Assembly: GCF_009741735.1 (NCBI RefSeq)
Contig: NZ_WHOH01000001.1
Span: 744,001-808,000, forward strand
From: Lentibacillus sp. JNUCC-1
GTDB lineage: Bacteria > Bacillota > Bacilli > Bacillales > Amphibacillaceae
Direction: 5' to 3'
Length of the DNA stretch: 64,000 nucleotides
This document shows positions 25,307 to 33,850 of this stretch, piece by piece. The number at the start of each line of letters is the position of its first letter. Within the stretch, counting starts at the first letter, position 1. The notes beneath the pieces were generated by a model. The model had not been told where the DNA came from and did not search any database. It saw only the letters and a list, made by a program, of their open reading frames with translations. Both the position numbers and the translations under genes were made by a program.

Positions 25307-25498
25307 TTATTTAATTTCCTTCACACGTCCGACAACGCCCGATTCAAGCCTAACCTTGATTCCGTGCGGATGAGTCGGCGAATTCGTCAAAATCTTTGCC
25401 ACCACACCGTCCGTCAGCTTTCCAGTGCGCTGATCCTGTTTCTGCACGACACGCACATGCTGCCCAATTTGAATAGCATCTCTTCTCGTACCATCCAT
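25307..25498 (-). CDS. ywbE: YwbE family protein (DUF2196)
   Basis: 63 residues, the usual YwbE size. The sequence QIGQHVRVVQKQDQRTGKLT and GVVAKILTNSPTHPHGIKVR followed by LESGVVGRVKEI is the conserved core, a small beta-barrel with KOW-like look. ATG 25498 fits the family start; GAAGGG lies upstream. It starts 20 bases after the zinc-ribbon gene ends, so the two are cotranscribed. The function of YwbE is not established. Confidence 0.9.
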   Translation of the reverse strand: MDGTRRDAIQIGQHVRVVQKQDQRTGKLTDGVVAKILTNSPTHPHGIKVRLESGVVGRVKEIK

Positions 25499-25518
25499 CA
25501 CCAAAATTCCCTTCTCAA

Positions 25519-25749
25519 TCATTCGTCTTCTTGATCGTCTGCCCCATCTTCCACAAGGCGCGCAACGTCCTTGCCACACTTCTTGCATTTACCTTTAAGT
25601 AAAATCCCATGAAAATCATCATGCATTGTATAATCGACAATCGTCGTCACATAGCACTTGCTGCAAAACACATTGTCCAGCAATTGCCGTTGAATATGCT
25701 TGGGAATCTCACGCCACTTTTGCGCCGCTTTTATATCCGTTACAGACAT
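25519..25749 (-). CDS. Small zinc-ribbon protein
   Basis: 76 residues. Two CxxC pairs, FCSKCYVTT (~31) and GKCKKCGKDVARL (~56), form a probable zinc ribbon; a helix (AAQKWREIPKHIQRQLL) precedes it and the tail is acidic. ATG 25749 has GGGG about 7 bases upstream; the in-frame ATG at 25767 lacks a site. It is paired with ywbE. It may bind nucleic acid or a protein, but I cannot name a family. Confidence 0.7.
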   Translation of the reverse strand: MSVTDIKAAQKWREIPKHIQRQLLDNVFCSKCYVTTIVDYTMHDDFHGILLKGKCKKCGKDVARLVEDGADDQEDE

Positions 25750-25823
25750 TAAAATACCCCATTTCAAAATGATTACTCAGCTCCCATTGTAAATCAAACA
25801 CCAATCAATAAGAAGCATAACGA

Positions 25824-25870
25824 TTCGACATAATTCGGGAAGTGACAGTCACTTCCCGAATTATGTCGAA
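25824..25870. repeat. REP-like unit 18, perfect 47-base palindrome
   Basis: Two consensus copies head to head: arms 25824-25846 and 25848-25870 are perfectly complementary around a single A. It begins 7 bases after the stop of the minus-strand aldolase gene and could form a long cruciform or RNA hairpin. Confidence 0.95.
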
Positions 25871-25876
25871 ATGGGG

Positions 25877-26503
25877 TTAGTTGCTTGTGTAGGTTTTAAA
25901 ACTTTGCCGGGCGTCGTCGAGTTGGGCGTTGGTTAGGGGATTGACACTCCCCAGAGTGTGGCTGCCATAAGCGAGATGGGCGACTTCTTCGATGACTTCA
26001 GCCCGTCTGTAGGCATCTCCCATGTTTTCCCCTACAGCGACAACACCATGATTGGCAAGCAATACACCATTGCTCCCTTGCAGTGTGTTGACAACATGTT
26101 CAGCCAGCGCCTCTGTTCCGTACTTGGCATAAGGTGCGACAGGTACGCTTTTTCCAATGTCTGCAATCGTGTAATGGACAGGGGGAATCGGCATATGTGC
26201 ACAGGCAAAAATGGTTGCGTATGTGGAATGTGTGTGAACAATCGCATTGATCTCAGGGTTCTTCAAATAAATATAGCGGTGCATCGGAGTCTCAGATGAA
26301 GCTTTTCGAGTTCCGTCCAAAATCTCTCCTGTTTCAATATCCACTTGCAAAATATCATCTGCCACCATTTCGTTATACGGCAAAGCAGATGGTGTAATGT
26401 ACATCACATTTCCTTTTTTCATACTTACATTGCCGGAAGTCCCGACAGTCAGCCCATTATCATAGCTCATCTTAGCATACGTGAAAACTTCTTCGCGTGA
26501 CAT
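25877..26503 (-). CDS. Class II aldolase (fuculose/5-deoxyribulose phosphate aldolase-like)
   Basis: 208 residues, typical of zinc-dependent class II (AraD/FucA) aldolases. Motifs: SGNVSMKKGN (phosphate loop, ~23), catalytic Glu in ASSETPMHRYIY (~73), zinc ligands in VHTHSTYA (~92-94) and LLANHGVVAVGENM (His ~155). In FucA-like enzymes a ketose 1-phosphate is split to DHAP and an aldehyde. It ends an operon with deaminase, isomerase and nucleoside phosphorylase genes. The likely substrate is therefore ribulose 1-phosphate or 5-deoxyribulose 1-phosphate, as for DrdA of Bacillus. The substrate is inferred from context. Confidence 0.88.
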   Translation of the reverse strand: MSREEVFTYAKMSYDNGLTVGTSGNVSMKKGNVMYITPSALPYNEMVADDILQVDIETGEILDGTRKASSETPMHRYIYLKNPEINAIVHTHSTYATIFACAHMPIPPVHYTIADIGKSVPVAPYAKYGTEALAEHVVNTLQGSNGVLLANHGVVAVGENMGDAYRRAEVIEEVAHLAYGSHTLGSVNPLTNAQLDDARQSFKTYTSN

Positions 26504-26563
26504 TTCGCATGTCTCCTTCCTCTAAATGGCTTAAAAGCGGTCACCCGAAAAAACAGGCACCCT

Positions 26564-27868
26564 TCAGCTGCCGAACAATTTATTTTTGGATTCTAAAACA
26601 TGCCATTTAATCTTTTCTTCATCAAGTGTCACCACATGTCCTTTCTCATAAAGCACACGGCCATTCACGATGGTATAATCCACATCATCAGCTTTTGCTG
26701 AATAGATCAAATGGGACAAAATATCGTTTAAAGGCAGGGCATGTGTCCGGTCAACGTTTACGAGTGTAAGATCCGCTTTTTTGCCAACTTCCAACGTGCC
26801 AATCTCTGATTCAATCCCAAGTGCTTGAGCTCCGAGTGCTGTTCCAAGCTTCAATGTTTCATAAGCCGACAATGCCGTCGGGTCTTCTAAATGAACTTTC
26901 TGCAAAAAACTGGCAAATCGCATTTCCTCAAACATATCCAGCACATTGTTACTCGCCGATCCGTCAGTACCGAGTCCGACAACAATCCCCCGCTCAAGCA
27001 TGTCAGCAATCGGCGCAATCCCGCTCCCGAGCTTCATATTGCTTTTCGGGTTATGAATGATGCCAGCTTGTGAACGTGCTAGGATCTCAAGCTCCTCTTC
27101 GGACACATGAACACCATGCGCAGCAATCACATGCCGGGAAAACAAACCAATTTCGTCCATTAAAACGATGGGTCTCTTGCCATACCGCTCTATAATGGTG
27201 TCAATTTTACCCCGCGTTTCGTTCAAATGGGTGTGAATCGAGCAATCTAGGTCATGTGCTGCTTCAACCAGTTTTTCAATCAATTGCGGTGAACAGGTAT
27301 AGGGCGCATGCGGCGACAAAATCGCTTGAATGCGGCCTTCCGCTTTGCCGTGCCATCTTTTCACAAAGTCAACACATTCAGCGAGCACATCCTCTCCATG
27401 GCCATCCTGTTCAATAATCCCTTGCGTCAACAAAGCACGCATTCCAGAAGCCTGCACACCTTCCGCGACCTTGTCCATGCCATAATACATATCGCCAAAT
27501 GTCGTCGTACCCGATTTCAGCATTTCCACCATGCTCAGCATCGCAGCCCAGTAAATATCCTCAGAAGACATCTTCGCCTCAATCTTCCATATCTCTTGAA
27601 GCCATTGCTGGAGCGGTAAATCCCCGGCATAGCCCCGCAAAACACTCATCGGGGTGTGGGTATGCCCATTGATTAAACCTGGCATCGCCACCAAATGCTC
27701 ACCATCAATCACCCGATCCGCTTTCTCAACCAAGGTGTGATTAGGGGCAGAACCGAGTGCATTGATCACGCCTTTTTCAATATAAATATAACCGTTTTGA
27801 ATCACCGCATCAGCATGTGTCATTGGAACGACGGAAACGTTTTTGATTAATAGATTTTCCATAGGCAC
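26564..27868 (-). CDS. Amidohydrolase, SAH/MTA/5'-deoxyadenosine deaminase-like
   Basis: 434 residues. Metal and active-site residues of the MtaD/DadD group are visible: GLINGHTHTPMSVLRG (HxH, ~65), the Glu and His of HTHLNETRGKI (~210), AAHGVHVSEEEL (~240) and Asp in VVGLGTDGSASNNVLDMFEE (~300). These enzymes deaminate adenosyl compounds to inosyl compounds. The start is GTG 27868, six bases after AGGAGG; ATG 27862 is possible. It lies 10 bases after the GntR gene. In this operon the deaminated nucleoside would pass to the phosphorylase at 31332-32066. Guanine- or other aminohydrolase activity cannot be excluded. Confidence 0.87.
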   Translation of the reverse strand: MPMENLLIKNVSVVPMTHADAVIQNGYIYIEKGVINALGSAPNHTLVEKADRVIDGEHLVAMPGLINGHTHTPMSVLRGYAGDLPLQQWLQEIWKIEAKMSSEDIYWAAMLSMVEMLKSGTTTFGDMYYGMDKVAEGVQASGMRALLTQGIIEQDGHGEDVLAECVDFVKRWHGKAEGRIQAILSPHAPYTCSPQLIEKLVEAAHDLDCSIHTHLNETRGKIDTIIERYGKRPIVLMDEIGLFSRHVIAAHGVHVSEEELEILARSQAGIIHNPKSNMKLGSGIAPIADMLERGIVVGLGTDGSASNNVLDMFEEMRFASFLQKVHLEDPTALSAYETLKLGTALGAQALGIESEIGTLEVGKKADLTLVNVDRTHALPLNDILSHLIYSAKADDVDYTIVNGRVLYEKGHVVTLDEEKIKWHVLESKNKLFGS

Positions 27869-27878
27869 TACCAGCCTC

Positions 27879-28607
27879 CTAACGTCTTCTGATCAGATGA
27901 AATTTAAGCACATCACTGCGAATATAGCTTTCACCGTAATAAACGGTTTTGTTTTGTTTCGTATAATAGACCTGTTCCAGCACTTGGAGCGCTTCTGAAA
28001 CTGGAACATTCAGTTTTTCCGCAAGTTCCGGTGTGGCATTTTTAGCGTAAATATTACAATAAGAATGGGATATGAACGTATCCTTACCCGACTCCAAATA
28101 ATCGAATATCGACTCTTTGTCCTGATTCTGAATAAAGTCTTCATTAATTACGTCCGGCATGCCATAAGCAATATCATAGGAAATGGGACGTCCGTCTGCT
28201 ATCCGAACCCGCTCAAGTTTGATCACCGCTACGCCTTCTTTGACATTTAATTGGTTGGCCACATGCTGGTCAGCACGCACTTCTGTAACAGTGCCTTCCA
28301 GCGTCCCGGGATTTAGATCTTTTGCTTTCAGAAACTCTGTGATACTCTCGAGTTTTTCAAGTCCGGCCTGCAATGTAGGGGTATTTGACAAGACATAAGT
28401 GCCCACACCGTGACGCCGTTCCACATACCCGTCAAATTCCAGCAGCTGGAGCGCGTCTCTTAATGCGGTCCGACTTACTTTTAATTGTTTAGCCAGATTG
28501 ATTTCCGAGGGCAACTTGTCCCCCACTTCAAATTCACCAGCTTTTATTAAACCGGCTATTTTTTTATGGATCCTCTCTGGGAGAGAAAGGGGTTTTTCAA
28601 TCTCCAT
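27879..28607 (-). CDS. GntR family regulator with UTRA domain
   Basis: 242 residues. The N-terminal winged helix (LPERIHKKIAGLIKAGEFEVG, SEINLAKQLKVSRTALRDAL, then VERRHGVGTYV) is standard GntR. The rest (~85-240) is a UTRA effector domain (GVAVIKLERVRIADGRPISY, then VYYGESYIRSDVLKF). ATG 28607 is chosen because AAGGAGG is 7 bases upstream; the open frame to 28637 runs through that site. As the fourth gene of the nucleoside operon it likely represses it and releases when a sugar phosphate or nucleoside binds. A possible operator AGAGGT-ACG-ACCTCT lies upstream of the first gene. Confidence 0.88.
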   Translation of the reverse strand: MEIEKPLSLPERIHKKIAGLIKAGEFEVGDKLPSEINLAKQLKVSRTALRDALQLLEFDGYVERRHGVGTYVLSNTPTLQAGLEKLESITEFLKAKDLNPGTLEGTVTEVRADQHVANQLNVKEGVAVIKLERVRIADGRPISYDIAYGMPDVINEDFIQNQDKESIFDYLESGKDTFISHSYCNIYAKNATPELAEKLNVPVSEALQVLEQVYYTKQNKTVYYGESYIRSDVLKFHLIRRR

Positions 28608-28682
28608 CGTATTTCCTCCTTGATCGAACACAGTCACTTACATATTAACTGTAAACCCCTTCCTTTTCCAAGTCTTGCCTGT

Positions 28683-29726
28683 TTACTTCAAATAAGAACT
28701 AATATTTCTGGCTGCATGAACTCCTTTGTCCGTCACAATCGCGTCCACGAAATTGGGGGTTACAATATCAAATGACGGATACAACCCTTCAATGCCCTCT
28801 ACGGCCGTGCGCACACCTCTGGCATAGAAAACCTCTTCCTGATTGCGATATTCAATTTCAATGTCGTCAATATTCGGCGAGTTCTCATCCGGACCTTCAT
28901 AACCCAATACGTAAAAAGGAATATTATGGTGCTGAGCAACAACCGCATACTGGTACGTCCCGATCTTGTTGCACACATGACCTTCCAGCGTGATTTTGTC
29001 AGCAGCCGTCACCAGTTTCGTTACCATGCCCTGCTCCATCAAAAAGCCGGGCATATTATCCGTCACTAGCGTCACCTTTGTACCTGTTTCTTTAATCGAA
29101 TGGGCAGTCAATCGAGCACCTTGAAAATAGGGGCGCGTTTCCGTGCAATACATTTCGATATGCTTGTTCTGCTTCTTCGCCTCGATCAGCATATGAATAA
29201 GCGCCGCATCTGCAAAGCAATGGGTCAAGACTTTATCGCCGTCTTCTAAAAGATTGGCCGTATTTTGCCCGCAACGGATGGCGATATTATCAGCTTCTGC
29301 CACTTCCTGATCCATCAAAGTGTGCAATGCTGCCGCACAGTCTTCCCCATGATGTCCAGCTTGTACCTGTTTCTCAACTTCTACAAAACATTTATCCAAA
29401 ATGACCTTCAGACGCTGGCCAGTCGGTCTTGTGCTCAACAACCGTTCGTAAACAGTCTGAGCGTAATCCTTCACGGCGTCTCCTTTCAAGTCGTGTTTGC
29501 CTTGGAATGCAAGCGCAAACCCATACCCCGCTGCAATGGCAATCACGATAGCACCCTGAATGGTCATATCTTCAATGGCCACAGCAACATCTTCATACCG
29601 ATCACAATCCACATACTGCACCTCATCAGGATACAAGCGCCTATTTAACAAAACCACCTTGTCCCCTTGATAATCAACCGTATTATTCAAATAAGCCAGC
29701 AGTGGTTCCTTTACATTATTACTCAT
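28683..29726 (-). CDS. MtnA-like aldose 1-phosphate isomerase (eIF2B-related)
   Basis: 347 residues with the MtnA/eIF2B fold. The catalytic Cys is in VLTHCFADAALIHML (~170) and Asp in TLVTDNMPGFLMEQG (~245). The phosphate-site blocks TETRPYFQGARLTAHS and VCNKIGTYQYAVVAQHHNIP are conserved. MtnA converts methylthioribose 1-phosphate to the ribulose form. Because an aldolase rather than the methionine-salvage enzymes is next door, the DrdI-type reaction (5-deoxyribose 1-phosphate to 5-deoxyribulose 1-phosphate) or ribose 1-phosphate isomerisation fits better. GGAG precedes ATG 29726, which overlaps the stop of a small upstream frame in ATGA. Confidence 0.86.
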   Translation of the reverse strand: MSNNVKEPLLAYLNNTVDYQGDKVVLLNRRLYPDEVQYVDCDRYEDVAVAIEDMTIQGAIVIAIAAGYGFALAFQGKHDLKGDAVKDYAQTVYERLLSTRPTGQRLKVILDKCFVEVEKQVQAGHHGEDCAAALHTLMDQEVAEADNIAIRCGQNTANLLEDGDKVLTHCFADAALIHMLIEAKKQNKHIEMYCTETRPYFQGARLTAHSIKETGTKVTLVTDNMPGFLMEQGMVTKLVTAADKITLEGHVCNKIGTYQYAVVAQHHNIPFYVLGYEGPDENSPNIDDIEIEYRNQEEVFYARGVRTAVEGIEGLYPSFDIVTPNFVDAIVTDKGVHAARNISSYLK

Positions 29727-29845
29727 ATGATGATCTCCTTTCTATCTCTAAACCGTTTGTTGGGAAAAACTCTTTTAAAAAAGTGTTGATTAAAAAATAT
29801 CATCAGCAATGCACCTAATGACACAGCGAAAAATTGAATGACTGC
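29723..29845 (-). pseudogene. Truncated membrane-peptide coding remnant before the MtnA-like gene
   Basis: The minus strand encodes EAVIQFFAVSLGALLMIFF and then a basic tail, ending in TGA that overlaps the ATG of the isomerase gene. Such coupling suggests it is the end of a former gene with a C-terminal membrane helix. Upstream the frame runs straight into a palindromic repeat, so the body of the gene is lost. Family not recognised; a chance frame is possible. Confidence 0.45.
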
Positions 29846-29987
29846 TTCTGGCAACCGCTCGGGGAAAACACGGAGACTCCTGTGGGAACAAAAGCCTAGA
29901 TGAGACCCCACAGCGCGCAGCGCGAGGAGGCTCATCAGCGCCCACTGGACGCGGAGTGTTTTCCCCGAGCGACCGCATGTGGCAGTT
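29842..29987. repeat. Long imperfect palindromic element (Bacillaceae-type repeat)
   Basis: Arms of ~28 bases (CTCGGGGAAAACAC at 29858-29871, its complement at 29956-29969) enclose GGAGACTCCTGTGGGA and a GC-rich centre with GCGCGCAGCGCGAGGAGG. I recognise this type from many Bacillaceae genomes as a dispersed intergenic element, possibly MITE-like or a structured RNA. It sits inside the nucleoside operon between nupC and the isomerase gene. Confidence 0.75.
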
Positions 29988-30039
29988 ATTAGAACTATCT
30001 TGCATCACATTTTGTAGAAATTAACTTTATAAAACCACC

Positions 30040-31265
30040 TTAAACAAAGAACATGCCTGCAATCGAGGCGCTGAGCATGGAGGCGAGGGCCCCGCCCAGT
30101 AAGCTTTTCATGGACAACTTCATATAAAGCTTCTGACGTTTCGAGTCAATCGTGCTCAATGTGTTGGCCATCGTCGCCATTGAGGCAAAGTTCGCAAAGC
30201 CACACAGTGCAAACGTAATGATCATAGCCGATTTTTCCGAAAACTGGCCAATGCCCTCCGTGAAATTAATAAACGCGATAAACTCAGTCAACACCAATTT
30301 TTCCCCAATCAGAGACCCCGCCATAATCGCTTCATCCCATGGGATACCAATCGCAAACGCAAACGGCGCAATCACATAGCCCAGCATCTGCTGCAGGCTC
30401 GTTTCAAATCCAAACCAGCCACTCACATAACCAATCAAGCCATTAATCATATAAATAATTGCGACGAACGCCACAAGCGTTGCGCCGACGATCAATGCAA
30501 TTTGCAAACCATTAGCAGCACCCTTGGATGCGGCATCAATGACATTCGAGGACTCTGTATCATTTGAAATCTCAATTTCCGCTTCTTCTGTCACCTTTTC
30601 TGTTTCCGGATAAAACAATTTGGCAATAATTAATCCAGACGGTGCTGCCATAAACGCAGCGGGAAGCAAGTATTCCAGTTTAACACCGAGAAGCGCATAT
30701 GATGCAAGCATCGTCCCAGCCACAGAAGCGAGTCCACACGTCATCACCGCAAAAATTTCCGAAACGGTCATTTTATGCAGATGTGGTTTAACCACAAGGG
30801 GGACTCGGTCTGTCCAAGAAAAATATTGGCAGCTGCAACGACAGATTCGCGCTTTGTTGTCGTAAATAGTTTGGAAAAAAGCCCGCCAACGTACTTGAAA
30901 ATAAACGGCATAATGTTCAAATGGTAAGCAATGGCGACGAGTGATGCGAAAAAGATAATCATCGGCAACACGTTAAATGCCACCACAAATGAAATCCCCG
31001 ATTCTTCCGTATACAACCCGCCGAAAACAAAATCAATCCCTTCGTTCCCGTAACTGATAATGGCATTCACAAAATCGGTAATCCCTTGTAAAATGGTATT
31101 GCCGAGTTGCGAGGATAACACGAACCAAGCAAACAACATTTCAAACACCAATGCACTTATAATCAATCGCAAACTGATTTTTCGTTTATTGCTGGAGAAG
31201 AGAAAAGCAACACCGCATATGACCAAAACGCCAAACAGCCCCCAGACAAAGTTGAGCAAATTCAA
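30040..31265 (-). pseudogene. nupC: Concentrative nucleoside transporter NupC, frameshifted
   Basis: Read through one frameshift the protein has 408 residues, like Bacillus NupC, a cation-coupled nucleoside importer. TTG 31265 follows GGGAGGG. The frame breaks at a five-base C run (G run on the plus strand, 30798-30802) inside the signature FLGQTESPL; adding one C restores FLGQTESPLVVKPHLHKM. The second part is intact, with GEKLVLTEFIAF and the nucleoside-site block CGFANFASMA. The break would remove half the transporter if real; otherwise it is a homopolymer read error. Position in the operon fits uptake of the nucleoside that the downstream enzymes degrade. Confidence 0.9.
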
Positions 31266-31331
31266 AGTAGTCCCTCCCTTTAGACCCCGGAAACACCTTG
31301 TCACCGCTGGCCCATTTGATCGTCGTTCTGA

Positions 31332-32066
31332 TTATTTTTGAACTGAAACAATCGCTTCCAGCGCAATTTCGATTTCATCTTTAACAGCCTGATCAACAAT
31401 ATCTTTATGAGGATTATAATGATCCATATCATCATAGGCATAGCCGTCGAGCGCAAGAATACCGCCAGCTTTCACATTTCGCAGCTTCGCGATGGTGTAA
31501 AGGGCGGACATTTCCATCTCAGCTCCCAACGCACCGGCGTCCTTATACAGCTTGTGCGGAAATTCCAGCGGACCCGCATAAAAAGCGTCCAAGGTCACAA
31601 CCGTTCCTGTACCATATGTCACCGCTTTTTGAGTGGCGGCTTCATTTAAAGCTTGGACCACACGGAAGTCAGCCACAGCTGGAACTCCTTCAGGCACCAT
31701 CTGCTTTGTTAAACCGTCCGTTCGCACAGCTGAATCCGCAACAATGATACTGCCAGGCGGCAGGGTTCTCGTATAAGAGCCAGCGGTACCAACGCGTATC
31801 AGCACTTCAGCGCCAGCTTTAATCAACTCTTCAAAACAAACCGCAGCTCCCGGTGCACCAACACCGTGGCTCGTGACTGTGACCCACTGGCCTTTATAAT
31901 AGCCATTAAACGTGCGATATTCCCGAGAATGTGCCACTTCTTCAGGCTCGTCCAACAGATCCGCGATCCGCTTCGCCCGGAAAGGATTTCCGCACACAAT
32001 GACAAGCGGCGAAATGCCCTTAACTGGAATTCTCGTAGTCGGCATCAACTCAACATGATCACTCAT
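31332..32066 (-). CDS. Nucleoside phosphorylase (PNP/UDP family)
   Basis: 244 residues, trimeric/hexameric PNP_UDP_1 fold. Visible are the phosphate loop IVCGNPFRAKRIADLLDE (~24-41), SHGVGAPGAAVCFEELI (~68), IRVGTAGSYTRTLPPG (~90) and the ribose-binding block EMEMSALYTIAKLRN (~185). It splits a nucleoside with phosphate to free base and ribose or deoxyribose 1-phosphate. The purine-specific Asp position after the beta strand reads LDGYAYDDMDHYN, unlike both DeoD and Udp, so base preference is open. ATG 32066 has GAGGGGG ahead. First gene of the nucleoside operon. Confidence 0.87.
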   Translation of the reverse strand: MSDHVELMPTTRIPVKGISPLVIVCGNPFRAKRIADLLDEPEEVAHSREYRTFNGYYKGQWVTVTSHGVGAPGAAVCFEELIKAGAEVLIRVGTAGSYTRTLPPGSIIVADSAVRTDGLTKQMVPEGVPAVADFRVVQALNEAATQKAVTYGTGTVVTLDAFYAGPLEFPHKLYKDAGALGAEMEMSALYTIAKLRNVKAGGILALDGYAYDDMDHYNPHKDIVDQAVKDEIEIALEAIVSVQK

Positions 32067-32102
32067 TATAATCCCCCTCAAATTTTAAATTAAAATCACA
32101 CA

Positions 32103-32117
32103 AGAGGTACGACCTCT
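32103..32117. promoter_or_regulatory. Candidate GntR operator
   Basis: Perfect inverted repeat AGAGGT-ACG-ACCTCT, 37 bases upstream of the phosphorylase start. The GGT...ACC half sites resemble HutC-subfamily GntR operators (GGT-NNNN-ACC), though the spacer is three, not four. Confidence 0.5.
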
Positions 32118-32176
32118 CAACAACAATAATAAAGGCGCTGGAAAACGGTGTCAACACATTTTAAAAACAGGAAAAA

Positions 32177-32213
32177 TTCGACATAATTCGGGAAGTGACA
32201 GTCACTTGTCGAA
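32177..32213 (+). repeat. REP-like unit 19
   Basis: Forward copy with the GACAGTCACTTGTCGAA ending, so it carries a short inverted tail. In the divergent region upstream of the DUF1538 genes. Confidence 0.88.
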
Positions 32214-32390
32214 AGTGGCGCTTGTCGATGTTGAAATTCGGGTATAGATGGTCAACATTGCAGTTTTTTCGGCAAATGTATGTGTCTTCTTTTAATACCG
32301 TTAGTGATATAATGGGTTTATATGCATTTTTTTATAGTTTTGTTTTTGATTTTTCTGCAGTGTATCTCAACACGCAACTTGGGGCTTTAC

Positions 32391-33083
32391 ATGGACAATA
32401 TTAAACAAACGACGATGGAGGTCGTTTACTCGGTTTTACCCATTACGATCGTGATCACAATTTTGCAATTCACGCTCATTAAACTGCCACTGGAGACATT
32501 TTTTCAATTTTTAATTGGTGTCGCGATGGTCGGTGTCGGCTTGATTCTATTTTTACTCGGCGTAAATGTCGGACTTCTGCCGGTCGGAGAAATGATCGGC
32601 TCAGCCTTGTCCAAAACTAAAAAAATATGGCTGATCGTCTTTTTCGGCTTCTTGCTGGGAACGGTCGTTACCTTGGCTGAACCGGACGTACGTGTCTTGT
32701 CTCAGCAAGTTGACCAAGTATCAGGCGGCGCCATCCCCAAGAGCACCCTGATTCTTGCGGTTGCCCTCGGCGTTGGTGTTTTTGTTGGACTTGCCATGCT
32801 GCGGATTATTTTTAACTTCCCCATGGCGTGGCTGCTCGGAATCAGCTATGGCACCATTTTCATACTCGCTGCCTTTACACCAGCGACCTTTGTCCCGATT
32901 TCATTTGATTCCGGTGGGGTGACAACGGGGCCACTGACAACCCCCTTCGTCATGGCGCTCGGTGTCGGCGTCGCGTCTGTACTCCGCGGTAAGTCTGCTT
33001 CAAGGGACGGGTTTGGACTTGTTGCCCTCGCATCCGTCGGCCCTATTCTGTGTGTCATGATTTTAGGAGTGATTTACGGATGA
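32391..33083 (+). CDS. DUF1538 membrane protein, first copy
   Basis: 230 residues with six to seven hydrophobic helices. Signature blocks: GLLPVGEMIGSAL (~65), TLAEPDVRVLSQQVDQVSGG (~100-120) and PISFDSGGVTTGPLTTPFVM (~180-200). These match DUF1538, a membrane family of unknown function. ATG 32391 is preferred on family alignment; an earlier ATG at 32322 only adds a hydrophobic leader. It ends in ATGA overlap with the second DUF1538 gene. The acidic AEP and FDSGG motifs within helices suggest an ion or solute pathway, which is inference. Confidence 0.85.
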   Translation: MDNIKQTTMEVVYSVLPITIVITILQFTLIKLPLETFFQFLIGVAMVGVGLILFLLGVNVGLLPVGEMIGSALSKTKKIWLIVFFGFLLGTVVTLAEPDVRVLSQQVDQVSGGAIPKSTLILAVALGVGVFVGLAMLRIIFNFPMAWLLGISYGTIFILAAFTPATFVPISFDSGGVTTGPLTTPFVMALGVGVASVLRGKSASRDGFGLVALASVGPILCVMILGVIYG

Positions 33084-33850
33084 GTTTTACGATATTCAAA
33101 GGCTTTGGCCACACTTTGGGGGAAGTGGGCCTTGCACTATTACCGCTCGTTATTCTGTTTATTGTTTTTCAGATCTTCTTTTTAAAATTGCCACTGCGAA
33201 AACTTCTCGACATTACAATTGGTTTTCTGCTGACGTTTTTAGGCCTCGCGATTTTTCTTCAAGGCGTCAACATCGGATTTTTACCAGTCGGTGAATTGAT
33301 GGGTGAAAAGCTTGGCGCTCTTACGCATCGCTGGATCTTAATTCCGATCGGATTCCTGCTCGGATTTTTTGCCATCTATGCGGAACCTGCCGTAGCCGTG
33401 TTGATCAATCAGGTTGATAAAGTCTCCAGCGGGTATATTCCGGAAAAAGTACTTCTTTACACACTTTCCATTGGTGTCGGGATCGCTGTCGTTCTGTCAA
33501 TGATCCGTATTATAGTTGGGATTTCTTTATGGTATTTTATTCTGCCGGGGTACATTTTGGCGTTTATTATGGTAAAATACACATCGAAAACATTTACAGC
33601 GATTGCTTTTGATTCGGGCGGTGTGGCAACAGGACCGATGACCGCAACATTCATCCTCGCTCTGTTCGTCGGGCTGGCTTCAGTGACTGAGGGACGCGAT
33701 CCGCTGCTTGACGGATTCGGAATGGTTGCATTGGTGGCACTCGCTCCGATATTATCCGTGTTAACGCTCGGTGTTTTATATGGCAGAAAGGAGAAGGGTC
33801 AATATGCCGAAGAAACTGATGGTGACCATCGTCAAAAAAGAAAACGCTAA
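33080..33850 (+). CDS. DUF1538 membrane protein, second copy
   Basis: 256 residues, homologous to the preceding protein with the same blocks in the same order: GFLPVGELMGEKLG, IYAEPAVAVLINQVDKVSSG and IAFDSGGVATGPMTATFILA. Start overlaps the previous stop (ATGA), so translation is coupled and a heterodimer is likely. The C-terminal 25 residues are charged and cytoplasmic (RKEKGQYAEETDGDHRQKRKR region), and its end overlaps the start of the PII-like gene by 47 bases. Elsewhere the two halves can be fused as one protein, as far as I recall. Confidence 0.85.
   Translation: MSFTIFKGFGHTLGEVGLALLPLVILFIVFQIFFLKLPLRKLLDITIGFLLTFLGLAIFLQGVNIGFLPVGELMGEKLGALTHRWILIPIGFLLGFFAIYAEPAVAVLINQVDKVSSGYIPEKVLLYTLSIGVGIAVVLSMIRIIVGISLWYFILPGYILAFIMVKYTSKTFTAIAFDSGGVATGPMTATFILALFVGLASVTEGRDPLLDGFGMVALVALAPILSVLTLGVLYGRKEKGQYAEETDGDHRQKRKR

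Noticed and set aside
28683-29726. Methionine-salvage MtnA proper
   Set aside because: No mtnK, mtnB, mtnW, mtnX or mtnD genes are nearby; the neighbours are nucleoside enzymes and a class II aldolase, so a DrdI-like role fits better.
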